A stretch of DNA of 64,000 bases from Megasphaera vaginalis (ex Bordigoni et al. 2020). GTDB taxonomy: Bacteria; Bacillota; Negativicutes; Veillonellales; Megasphaeraceae. The position numbers were made by a program, and so were the translations under genes. Position 1 is the stretch's first letter, and every line of letters begins with the position of its first letter. Shown here one piece after another: positions 1-7,380 of the stretch. The notes below the pieces were generated by a model. The model was not told the DNA's origin. It saw only the letters and a list, made by a program, of their open reading frames with translations, and searched no databases. The DNA lies in the NCBI RefSeq assembly GCF_900240295.1, contig NZ_OEQB01000001.1:1-64000 (forward strand), read 5' to 3'.

Positions 1-192
1 CGGCTCAGCTTGACGAGTGCCAAAAACTCGTTGACGAAGGCCGACGAAACATTGCAGAGGCAAGACAAATCTTTGCAGACGTTGACAACGCAAATCAAAT
101 CAATGGAGCACAAGCGGGCAGTCATTAAAAGGCAACGCGACACCTGGGCCATAGCTGCCGGTGTGCTGCTGGTTGGCTTAGCCGCAAAATAA
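1..192 (+). CDS. C-terminal part of a small membrane-anchored coiled-coil protein, probably phage-derived
   Basis: The reading frame is open from the first base, so the true start is probably upstream of the window. About 63 residues are visible: a polar, Gln/Lys/Thr-rich stretch that looks like a coiled coil, then a hydrophobic segment (AIAAGVLLVGLAA) and an immediate stop. A helical rod followed by one C-terminal membrane helix is common in small phage lysis or structural accessory proteins, but no family is recognised. A strong terminator follows directly, and the next 560 bases are non-coding, as might be expected at the edge of a prophage or other inserted element. The phage origin is inference only. 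Confidence 0.45.
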   Translation, partial: RLSLTSAKNSLTKADETLQRQDKSLQTLTTQIKSMEHKRAVIKRQRDTWAIAAGVLLVGLAAK

Positions 193-198
193 GATAAT

Positions 199-244
199 CC
201 CGTCGGATCAGCGCAATGCTGACTCGGCGGGGCTATTTTTTTTT
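199..244 (+). terminator. Rho-independent terminator after the first gene
   Basis: A GC-rich hairpin (left arm starts CCCGTCGG, right arm ends CGGCGGGG, with TCAGC/GCTGA at the loop side) is followed by a run of about ten T. It begins seven bases after the stop codon at 190-192. Confidence 0.85.
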
Positions 245-804
245 GCCAACTTTTCCTTAACTTTATAATATTTTTATAATTTTTTGGTGCTCAAAACACT
301 CTCTTTTCTACTACGACACAGCGCATTATTGTGCAGTTGACATCTATAACAATTACATTTTACGAGGTTCACAAAGCCCAGTCAAGGTGCATACTGTCCA
401 GTTTGACGGGGCTTTACTTTTCCGCTATTTCTTCCGCTATCCGCCTCATTTTTGTGTATAAACCTATAATAATCGATAGTAAAATATAATAGGTAGATTC
501 CTCGATAAATGGTGGAAAATACACATTTATCAGTAAGCCATAGTAAACCATAGAAACGTATAAATTATTAGTTCCGATAATATAACGTTATCGGAACTAA
601 TTGTGTATCTTTTATCTTTTTATGTCCAAATACAATACAAGAATACGTAATTGCTCGTCTTTAATCTTTTTGTGCATAATGGTTCTAACGTCTGAACGAG
701 TTATCAACTTACGCTGCCATATTTTTGCAAAACATGTACGTTAACATCATGCACAATATGAGAATGGCTTCACTGTTCGATTTGTTTTACTCATACCCAG
801 CTGT
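245..804. other. AT-rich non-coding region with two hairpins
   Basis: No credible gene was found in these 560 bases, on either strand. The region is clearly more AT-rich than the flanking genes. It holds a terminator-like hairpin at 373-415 (AAAGCCC pairing with GGGCTTT, extended by GTCAA/TTGAC) and a perfect 14-bp inverted repeat at 567-601. Short direct repeats of CCATAG occur near 537-552. It may be a junction between an inserted element and the chromosome, but no attachment-site duplication could be established within the window. Confidence 0.5.
567..601. repeat. Perfect 14-bp inverted repeat
   Basis: ATTAGTTCCGATAA at 567-580 and its exact reverse complement at 588-601 are separated by seven bases (TATAACG). 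No T-run follows on either strand, so it does not look like an ordinary terminator. A protein-binding or recombination site is possible. Confidence 0.6.
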
Positions 805-1749
805 TTACTGACTATGAATATACGTTTGTAGTGTTTCATGATATTCATCTAATGTATCCGGCATGGATTCAGTGCTTCGGTTTAATAATAAATCTGCCAT
901 ATACAGCGGTTTCTTACCGCCAAATTCCACGGCGCGGACACAGCCGATACAATAGACGACGACGTTCTCACAAGGAAACTGGTTGACACGTTCCTGAATC
1001 CGTCTTTCTACGACGGCATTCGGCACATGGCCATACAGATTATCACCGCAACAGATGGACGTAGTGCCATGAAAGGCTGCTTCTTCCATGGTTATATTCA
1101 TCTTGCGTAACAGATTGCGAATCGCCCGATGTACCTGCGGTTTGTGGCGATAAGCGCAGGAATCATGGACCGATACGGTAAGACCGCGGTAGTCGGGCAG
1201 CGGCAAAGAAGGAAAACTGTCCAGCACTTCCCAGATCGAAATAGTTTCAATCCCCGGATAAAGAGAACGAAAACGTCTGTCACAACCGGCGCAATTACCG
1301 ATGATAACGGAGCCGTCAGGCAATCCCGGTTGGTGACGGCAACAGATTTGATGCCGTTTTATCTCGCCTAAACCGCTTCGCAGCAATTGCAGGAGTTGTT
1401 CCGGCACATCCGGTTTATAAGCCCGGAGCGCACAGCCGGGATTGTAATAGCATGTATCAGTGTCGATATCGCCTATGGAGATGCTTTCCCTGACGCATAC
1501 CGTCGCCGGTTCCTCTTTTTTGCATACGGGCTGCGCCGCCTGTACGGGACAAACATAAGAACAGGTGCCGCAATCAATACATCGTGCCGGATCGATCAGG
1601 TACCGATCGTCTCCTTCGGCAATAGCTCCTGCCGGACAGTTGGCGGCACATTGACCACAGGAAATACAACGTTCACCGATAACGTACCAAAACGTATCTT
1701 CCCTTCCCTTGACAATGGGCTCTGCCGGTACATATGTCTGTTTTTTCAT
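805..1749 (-). CDS. Ferredoxin plus double CCG-domain iron-sulfur protein (HdrB-like)
   Basis: A 314-residue cytoplasmic redox protein. The N-terminal part carries two 4Fe-4S motifs (CISCGQCAANCP, then CIDCGTCSYVCP). Two CCG modules follow, each with the pattern C...CC...CxxC (for example ICC then CAGC, and SICCG then CIGC), as in heterodisulfide-reductase subunit B and related electron-transfer proteins that bind non-cubane clusters. A longer reading frame runs to 1815, but the start at 1749 has AGGAGG eight bases upstream and the longer one has no ribosome site. It stands alone without flavoprotein or lactate/glycolate oxidase partners, so its electron donor and acceptor are unknown. Family assignment is strong, physiological role unknown. 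Confidence 0.8.
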   Translation of the reverse strand: MKKQTYVPAEPIVKGREDTFWYVIGERCISCGQCAANCPAGAIAEGDDRYLIDPARCIDCGTCSYVCPVQAAQPVCKKEEPATVCVRESISIGDIDTDTCYYNPGCALRAYKPDVPEQLLQLLRSGLGEIKRHQICCRHQPGLPDGSVIIGNCAGCDRRFRSLYPGIETISIWEVLDSFPSLPLPDYRGLTVSVHDSCAYRHKPQVHRAIRNLLRKMNITMEEAAFHGTTSICCGDNLYGHVPNAVVERRIQERVNQFPCENVVVYCIGCVRAVEFGGKKPLYMADLLLNRSTESMPDTLDEYHETLQTYIHSQ

Positions 1750-1880
1750 GAAACGTTCCTCCTGTGCGCGCTGTTTTGCGGCGTGAATACCCGATATTTT
1801 TTCTCTCAACAGCATTTTCGGCGCCGATTGAAACTTACTTGTAAAAATTCTCCACCCGATCCCGGTCCACGGGAAGATTT

Positions 1881-2387
1881 CTATTTATGGAGAGAATCAG
1901 TTTCCTGATTATTCCTGTTGAATAACTGATTTTTTAAATTGATGTAAATTGCCGTGGCATCCAGTTTCACCGGCTTATCGCAGGCAGTTAACGCAATTTT
2001 TTCCCCTGTCGGCTTATAGGCGTTCAATAAAGAAAGATTCTGTAAGGAAATCTTATTTCCCCGTTCATACGAAAGCAGCCCGCTGTATTCATCAATCCGT
2101 TTCGTCGTATCATTCGTTGTCCAGGACATTTCATCCATATCTTGCCGGCTCTTAAAGGTCTCCACATACAGTTTGACGTTGAACCATTCGTGACTGCTGG
2201 GAAAATCTCTCGTCTGCCCGCCTGTCAGATCTTTACTGTCGACAAATACAACTTTATGTCTGTCTGCAAAGACAATTTGATACTTGTCCGTATCCGTGTA
2301 TAAAGTTCGACTATCCATCGCCGCCGCTGTGCCGACGACAGAAACAAAAGCGCAGGCCAACATTAACGCTTGTATACTTTTTCTCAT
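1881..2387 (-). CDS. Small secreted protein of unknown function
   Basis: About 168 residues. The N terminus is a typical Sec signal peptide (charged MRKS, then a hydrophobic core ending GTAAA), so the mature protein of roughly 145 residues is exported, presumably to the periplasm of this diderm cell. The mature part is polar and soluble, with no Cys pair, lipobox or recognisable enzyme motif. The ATG at 2387 is chosen because GAGGTG lies just upstream; a GTG at 2399 is an alternative. No family is recognised. It lies between the iron-sulfur gene and the HD-domain gene on the same strand, with its own upstream gap, so an operon is not obvious. Confidence 0.6.
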   Translation of the reverse strand: MRKSIQALMLACAFVSVVGTAAAMDSRTLYTDTDKYQIVFADRHKVVFVDSKDLTGGQTRDFPSSHEWFNVKLYVETFKSRQDMDEMSWTTNDTTKRIDEYSGLLSYERGNKISLQNLSLLNAYKPTGEKIALTACDKPVKLDATAIYINLKNQLFNRNNQETDSLHK

Positions 2388-2501
2388 AACACACCTCACA
2401 TAATTAAATGACTAACACAACTATTTTTATTATATCCTATGGAAGTAAATTTGACCAGCTTTCATCAAAAAGATGGGCCTTCAGCTTTCCCTATATATGA
2501 A

Positions 2502-2530
2502 AAGTGACATGGATTTTCTCCATGTCACTT
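2502..2530 (-). terminator. Hairpin terminator after the HD-domain gene
   Basis: A perfect 12-bp stem (AAGTGACATGGA) with a five-base loop lies 20 bases past the stop of the 2550-3704 gene. On the minus strand it is followed by TTCAT, so the U-tract is short. Confidence 0.65.
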
Positions 2531-2549
2531 GAGACTCTTTTTTCCGCGT

Positions 2550-3704
2550 CTATTTCCGAATCAATTCGCCGACGGCCTTAACGACGAGATGATAGCCGTT
2601 CGGTTCGGCTTCCAGCATGTTCAGATACATGTAGGAAAGCTGTGCTCCCACATAATTGCGGAAATGGTTATATGCGGCGCCGTCCAGATCGGCGCCGGTC
2701 ATACCGTACACATCGGCGGCAATTTTTTTCAGGACCTTCGTCGTTTTCGCCGCAGCCGGTGACGTAAGCACCCAGTCATGATCGCCAAGATGAACGATGT
2801 ATCCTTCCTGATGATGAGGCGCCGGCAGCCCCGTACCGGACGTATTCAGCAGGCCGTAGGCGACGGGATCTTTTCCGGCGACAAGCGCAGCCGCTTTCAG
2901 CCACCCTACGACATTAGCTTCTTCCTGCTCATTCGACGGCGCTCCGTGTGCACAGGCTTGTGCGACGACTTCGGCAGCCGGGAAGCCGCGATAAATGACT
3001 TCCGCCAAAGACAGTACGTGATGCGCCCCCTGTCCGGCAATAGTATATTCTTTGAGCGACGTCCCGTCAGCCTGCCACTGGAAGACGAAAGGCTTGGCAA
3101 TATCGTGAAGCGCCTGTCCGGCAATGACGATATCACGATGAACGTCATATAAAAAGACGTCCTCATAGGTCTTACAGATAGCCGCCGTAATATGCAAATT
3201 GGAAGCGACGTGAGTGGACAGACCGCCGGGATACGGATGATGACTGCCATATCCGCTTCCGGGCGCCGTCATGAAAGGCTGAACCGTTCCCCGATACGGC
3301 GGCAGAAGATGAGCGGCATCAAGCTTCCCCGTATCAATCAGCCCCTGTGCGGCCAACGCGCCGTACAAGCGTTGTATGGCGGCATCTGACGCGTACATTT
3401 CCATAAATGTCGGCCGGGGATCACGGATCAGTTTCAGCACTTCATTCTTCAACGAAGTGTCGGCTATGGTATTGACGATGCCGATAATATAGTCATAACC
3501 GTTTTTCACGAGCGCTGATATCTTCGCAGCCGCCAACGGATCTGACGGAATTTCTTTCAAAGCAACAACACGCAACGAACGCGCCGCCTTTGTTCCGTTT
3601 TCGGCAAAAGAAAAGGACGGCAGCGTGACCATGGCTGCGCCCAACGCGGATCCGGCAGCGAGTTTCAAAAAGCCGCGCCGGGAAAAAGTATGTTCATCAT
3701 TCAT
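2550..3704 (-). CDS. Twin-arginine exported HD-domain phosphohydrolase-like protein
   Basis: A 384-residue protein with a textbook Tat signal: SRRGFLK at residues 8-14, a moderately hydrophobic Ala-rich h-region, and a probable cleavage site after SFA near residue 34. The mature part carries an upstream His (GGLSTH) and an HD pair (ALHDIAKP), suggesting a metal-dependent HD-superfamily hydrolase folded in the cytoplasm with its cofactor before export. The start has AAGGAGG eight bases upstream. It is divergently transcribed from tatA, an arrangement typical of a dedicated Tat substrate. The neighbouring tatC is broken, so whether this protein is still exported is doubtful. The substrate is unknown. 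Confidence 0.75.
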   Translation of the reverse strand: MNDEHTFSRRGFLKLAAGSALGAAMVTLPSFSFAENGTKAARSLRVVALKEIPSDPLAAAKISALVKNGYDYIIGIVNTIADTSLKNEVLKLIRDPRPTFMEMYASDAAIQRLYGALAAQGLIDTGKLDAAHLLPPYRGTVQPFMTAPGSGYGSHHPYPGGLSTHVASNLHITAAICKTYEDVFLYDVHRDIVIAGQALHDIAKPFVFQWQADGTSLKEYTIAGQGAHHVLSLAEVIYRGFPAAEVVAQACAHGAPSNEQEEANVVGWLKAAALVAGKDPVAYGLLNTSGTGLPAPHHQEGYIVHLGDHDWVLTSPAAAKTTKVLKKIAADVYGMTGADLDGAAYNHFRNYVGAQLSYMYLNMLEAEPNGYHLVVKAVGELIRK

Positions 3705-3921
3705 CTCATCTTCCTCCTTAACAGTTGTTGTTCTAATACTGTAAGTGTACGCAGTATACGTATAACAGCTGTAAGGATACGGAAAAGTTAAGGAAAAATA
3801 TATATCCCGATCTGAGCGTGATAATTTACAAACAGCAGCCTCTTTTTTTACATAAACATAATACAGGCCTGCTATAGTTATAGCATCCGTAATAACTACG
3901 TATCAAAGGAGGTCATATGTT

Positions 3922-4113
3922 ATGTTTGGTTTAGGCGTCCCCGAGTTGGTTCTTATTCTGGTCATCGGGCTTGTTATCTTCGGCCCCGGAAAATTACCGG
4001 ATATCGGCAATGCACTCGGTAAAAGTCTGCACGAATTCAAGAGTGCCGTCAACGCGTCTTCCGAAAATCCTGCCGGCGTAAAAAATCAAGATGGCACAAA
4101 ACCCGAAGAATGA
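3922..4113 (+). CDS. tatA: Twin-arginine translocase subunit TatA
   Basis: A 63-residue protein with the standard TatA plan: a short periplasmic N terminus ([10 protein letters not shown]), one transmembrane helix, the [10 protein letters not shown] hinge motif, an amphipathic helix ([12 protein letters not shown]) and a polar tail. The Phe-Gly pair after the membrane helix is present, so it looks functional. TatA oligomerises to form the passage for folded proteins once TatC has bound the signal. The start follows AAAGGAGG by nine bases. It is followed after 11 bases by tatC, and no tatB is present, as in minimal Firmicute TatAC systems. Because tatC is disrupted, this copy may have no partner unless another tatC exists in the genome. 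Confidence 0.9.
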   Translation: MFGLGVPELVLILVIGLVIFGPGKLPDIGNALGKSLHEFKSAVNASSENPAGVKNQDGTKPEE

Positions 4114-4124
4114 GGTAATCCTCC

Positions 4125-4671
4125 ATGTCTCAGGTACAACAACTGAAAACACGGGAAGGCGCCGTAATGACCTTGACCGGCCATCTGACAGTCCTGCGTT
4201 CCTGTCTGATTCGATCGCTGCTGGCCACGGCGCTGGCCATGGCCGTATGCAACATATATGTTGATGATATCATCGCCGCACTTGCTTATCCTGCAGGAAA
4301 GCTCTACTTCATCAAGCCGGCCGAGGCCTTTTTCATTTATTTCAAAGTAACACTTGCCGTCGGTGGGATTTACGAATGACTTCGTTCAGCCGCTGCTCTC
4401 GATGGAAAGCTACCCGGATTTTATCCTGGCCCTTGTCCTGCCTTTCGGTCTTATCTTCAATCTGCCTCTCATACTCTTCATTCTGGCGAAAATGGATATT
4501 GTCTCTTCTGCCGCGCTGTCTGCCAAAAGGAAATAGGCCGTCCTCCTGGCCTTCGTCGCCGCCGTCATTACGCCGACGACGGATATCCTTTCCCAGTTAT
4601 GTCTGGCCGTTCCGATGCTGGCACTGTATGAAGCAAGTGGTCTGGTCATCCGATATCTGCTGAAAAAGTAA
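4125..4671 (+). pseudogene. tatC: Disrupted tatC (internal deletion, frame change and in-frame stop)
   Basis: The 5' part codes a clear TatC start (GHLTVLRSCLIRSLLATAL, then AEAFFIYFKVTLAVG) up to a stop at 4377-4379. Homology resumes one frame over near 4357 (DFVQPLLSMESYPDF, LALVLPFGLIFNLPLILFIL), meets a TAG at 4534-4536 where TatC normally has an aromatic residue after SAKRK, then continues (LLAFVAAVITPTTDILSQ to IRYLLKK). Together only about 180 residues are covered, against about 240 for the family. The block between the second and later membrane helices is missing, roughly 60-70 residues. Three independent lesions make a sequencing artefact unlikely. TatC is the signal receptor of the Tat translocase, so this locus cannot supply it. 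Confidence 0.85.
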
Positions 4672-4691
4672 AGGCTGCATTCCTTCACGGC

Positions 4692-4742
4692 AAGACCCCC
4701 TCTGCAACGCGGATTTTCCTTCCGGCTGCAAAGGGGGTCTTC
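4692..4742. terminator. Terminator between tatC and the convergent EFR1 gene
   Basis: A long stem (AAGACCCCCTCTGCA pairing with TGCAAAGGGGGTCTT, one wobble or mismatch) lies between two genes whose 3' ends face each other. It can serve both strands. Confidence 0.75.
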
Positions 4743-4775
4743 CTATAACATAGCGGGAATAGGCCTTCGCCGCCT

Positions 4776-5606
4776 TTACAGATAGGCTGCCGAATTGGCG
4801 CGGCGGCGATAATGTGTTTCCAGATAGCGGACGTGAGATAAAAAGGCCGCATCGTCGAAATACTTGGCATGCGTCGGGCATTTTGCAACGCATGCCTGGC
4901 ATTTGATACAGATACCGTTGACCGTCAGCGGATCATCCCAATCGACAGCCCCCATTGGACAGACGTTTGCACAAATCTTGCAATCGGTGCACAACGCGGT
5001 GTCAGTCTGCGGTTTGGCCTTTAAAAACTTAGCCGGCTGCCCATCCATTCCTTTTGGCACGTAATACGGCCGTACCGGTTCATCATCGGCAATAACCGGC
5101 CGCAGCAGGTCTGCGGCAGTTTCCGCCCGGACCAGCTTCGTCGCCGTCTGCCGGATAAAGCCGTCCATAAACAGAATATCTTCCGCATCCGGCCGTTTCA
5201 TGCCGATCTGATCGGAAAAAACGTGATTGCAGGCAAAAGCCGCCGCGGCAAAAACATGAAAGCCCCGTCCGTCCAGCTCGTCGCGCAGTTCCGTCAGCGC
5301 ACTGTCAAAGCTGCGGTTGCCGAAGGTAACAACGGCAACAGCCGGCGTCCCCTCTCCCGTAAATAAAGTCTGCACAAACGGCAGCGCTTTATTTGGAATT
5401 CGCCCTGCATAGGTAGGCATCCCGAAAACGACCAGTTCATCTGCCGCCATCGCATACCCGGCGGCGCGGGCGGCAGGCAGCGTAAAGTCGATGACGTCCA
5501 AGGGAACCTGCAAAACGGCGGCCAGTTGTGCCGCAATACGCTCCACCGTTGTCTTCGTATTGCCGACGGGACTGAAATAAATGGCTTTTACCTTGTTGAT
5601 GTTCAT
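4776..5606 (-). CDS. EFR1-type flavodoxin-ferredoxin fusion protein
   Basis: A 276-residue protein. Residues 1-160 form a flavodoxin domain, recognisable from YFSPVGNTKTTVE (phosphate loop for FMN) and VVFGMPTYAGRIP. The C-terminal part carries two 4Fe-4S motifs (CTDCKICANVCPMGA and CIKCQACVAKCPTHA). This is the architecture of EFR1-family proteins, which join FMN and ferredoxin centres in one chain and are common in anaerobic Firmicutes. The likely role is intracellular electron transfer; partner unknown. The start follows AAGGAG by nine bases. A hairpin separates it from the upstream acyl-CoA operon, so it is probably transcribed alone. Confidence 0.85.
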   Translation of the reverse strand: MNINKVKAIYFSPVGNTKTTVERIAAQLAAVLQVPLDVIDFTLPAARAAGYAMAADELVVFGMPTYAGRIPNKALPFVQTLFTGEGTPAVAVVTFGNRSFDSALTELRDELDGRGFHVFAAAAFACNHVFSDQIGMKRPDAEDILFMDGFIRQTATKLVRAETAADLLRPVIADDEPVRPYYVPKGMDGQPAKFLKAKPQTDTALCTDCKICANVCPMGAVDWDDPLTVNGICIKCQACVAKCPTHAKYFDDAAFLSHVRYLETHYRRRANSAAYL

Positions 5607-5719
5607 ATCTGCACTCTCCTTGCGGCAAGCCGGATGCAGCTGCCGATTCCTGATTTCTCTTTCTCTCTATACTCTACGTTGTTCCCCGTGTCTTTGTCAA
5701 CGCCGTATAGCGCCACGAC

Positions 5720-5758
5720 GGGAGCCCCTTGCGGCAGATTTGCCGGCAAGGGGCTCCC
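5720..5758 (-). terminator. Hairpin after the dehydratase-family gene
   Basis: A perfect 13-bp stem (GGGAGCCCCTTGC) with a 13-base loop lies just past the stop of the 5783-7330 gene. There is no good T-run on either strand, so termination may be partial. Confidence 0.55.
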
Positions 5759-5782
5759 TCACTGATACGAGACAGTCATTCT

Positions 5783-7330
5783 TTATTCTTCATCTACTTT
5801 GGGCAAATCGCCGTAATTGCAGGCGCGGCCGCGGCGTTTGCCGATTTCATTGACAATGGCATCGCGTTTTGCCGGATCCTTTTCCATCTTCGTCTGTGCT
5901 CTGACGATGTCTTTGAGGTGGTTCCAGTCGGTGTACATCCGAGCCATGACGGTAGCCGCTTCCATATTGCCGCCGCCGTGGAGGGCCATTGCCGTCCAGT
6001 TGGAGCCGCGGGCCATATGTTCGATAAAACGTACGGCACGGAGACGGTCAAAGGCGTCGAACTTCGGATTGCCCGGGTTGAATGCGCGCTGTACCATCGG
6101 GCCGATTTCCGGATCGCGCAGATCCGCTTCCGACGGAGCCGTTTCGCCGAAACCGGCAATGATATCGCGGGCATACCGTACAGCGTCAAAGGGCAGTTTC
6201 GTGCAGTTATATTTGCATACGTGCGCATTCAGCGGGTTCGGAATGAAAAAGCCGCTCGGATGCTTAAAGCCTTCGGTAGCCGCTGTCAGGGACAGGCCGT
6301 ATACCGTTTCGGAATCCATCATCATATGGGTCAATTTCGTTTTAATATGACCTGCTTTTTCAACACCGACCATTTCCGTGATCAATGCCGTAGCACCGCA
6401 AAGTGCCGTACAGCCGCCGGCTTTACACCCGCCGGCAGTGAGACGATGCACGGCAGTGAAATAACTGAGAAGACGGCTGACATATTTTGTTTCGCCGCAG
6501 AGGAAAACGCGTTCGTTCGGGACGAAGACATGATTGATATATACCAGCGCCTGATGATCGGCGTAATTCTTACCGAGATCAATCCCTTCGATATCGCCGC
6601 CGACTTCTTCGAAACGGCGATCTTGCGGCGTACGGCCGAGTACAAAGGTCAGCCCCGGATCATCGGCCGGAATGGCGCAAGCTACGGCAAATTCCTTATC
6701 TTCCGGTTTCAGGCTCGTCGTCGGAATGCAAATTACTTCGTGGGCGAAAAGAATGCCTGTCTGATTGCATTTGAAACCGCTGACGTAAATGCCGTCTGCC
6801 GTGACTTCATCAATATGGATATACATGTCTTTGTCAGGCTGTTTGCTCGGCGGCAACGTACGCAGGCCTTTGACGTCCGTAACCGTTACGGTACAGGACA
6901 AATCGTTACGTTGGACATAGTCCAGGAATTTCATGAAACGATCGAAATAATGGGTGCCGAGCTCCTGATCCATGTCATAACAAGTCGGTCCCAGCCCGGC
7001 GAACGCTTCGGAGCCGGTGCAACGGTGCGTACAGCAACTGACGACTTCGCCGAGAGCGCGGGCAGCTCTTGTCTTGCGCTGCGCATCTTCGACGGAACGC
7101 AGCGGCGCGTTGTAAACACTGACTTCTTCGCCGTTAAGATGAGACGGAACCGTGATCAGGCCCTTCCATTCCGGGCGCTGCGCCAAGTCGTAAATCGTGC
7201 AGATCGTGTTGAAGCTGGCTGCCAATGCCGGGAATGTCGTCAGGTCTTCGATCTTTTTGCCGCGGAAATAGACGTTCATGGGGCGACGTTTTTTGATGCT
7301 TTCAATATACTGCTCCTTGGTCATTAACAT
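5783..7330 (-). CDS. 4-hydroxybutyryl-CoA dehydratase / HpaB-family flavoprotein
   Basis: A 515-residue protein of the FAD-dependent family that includes 4-hydroxybutyryl-CoA dehydratase/vinylacetyl-CoA isomerase (AbfD) and 4-hydroxyphenylacetate 3-monooxygenase. Known AbfD binds a [4Fe-4S] cluster through three Cys and one His. Here the matching residues appear to be C100, C104, H295 and C302 with the same spacings (4 and 7), and the active-site Thr (CNQTG, T191) and Lys (K303) are also present. From memory of the Clostridium aminobutyricum enzyme, its catalytic Tyr (His plus 4) and Glu just before HGAG are not conserved (A299, M), so the exact reaction may differ. The start follows AAAGGAGG by eight bases. 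It follows the CoA-transferase gene by 50 bases and shares its sigma-54 promoter. Confidence 0.8.
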   Translation of the reverse strand: MLMTKEQYIESIKKRRPMNVYFRGKKIEDLTTFPALAASFNTICTIYDLAQRPEWKGLITVPSHLNGEEVSVYNAPLRSVEDAQRKTRAARALGEVVSCCTHRCTGSEAFAGLGPTCYDMDQELGTHYFDRFMKFLDYVQRNDLSCTVTVTDVKGLRTLPPSKQPDKDMYIHIDEVTADGIYVSGFKCNQTGILFAHEVICIPTTSLKPEDKEFAVACAIPADDPGLTFVLGRTPQDRRFEEVGGDIEGIDLGKNYADHQALVYINHVFVPNERVFLCGETKYVSRLLSYFTAVHRLTAGGCKAGGCTALCGATALITEMVGVEKAGHIKTKLTHMMMDSETVYGLSLTAATEGFKHPSGFFIPNPLNAHVCKYNCTKLPFDAVRYARDIIAGFGETAPSEADLRDPEIGPMVQRAFNPGNPKFDAFDRLRAVRFIEHMARGSNWTAMALHGGGNMEAATVMARMYTDWNHLKDIVRAQTKMEKDPAKRDAIVNEIGKRRGRACNYGDLPKVDEE

Positions 7331-7380
7331 AATACAGGCCTCCTTTTGCTAAACGATTGCAACGTTTCGTAATGGATATA

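Noticed and set aside
4534-4536. Possible recoding of the TAG in tatC (readthrough or pyrrolysine) or a programmed frameshift
   Set aside because: The gene also lacks a large internal block and changes frame at the deletion, so simple decay explains everything. No slippery sequence or recoding context was seen.
5729-7327. A 532-codon plus-strand open frame opposite the dehydratase-family gene
   Set aside because: It is the mirror of a strongly supported minus-strand gene; its translation is rich in Arg/Phe/Ala with no motif, and it has no ribosome site. Similar long antisense frames at 9035-10570, 12314-13429 and 7639-8712 were dropped for the same reason; they follow from the codon bias of the real genes.
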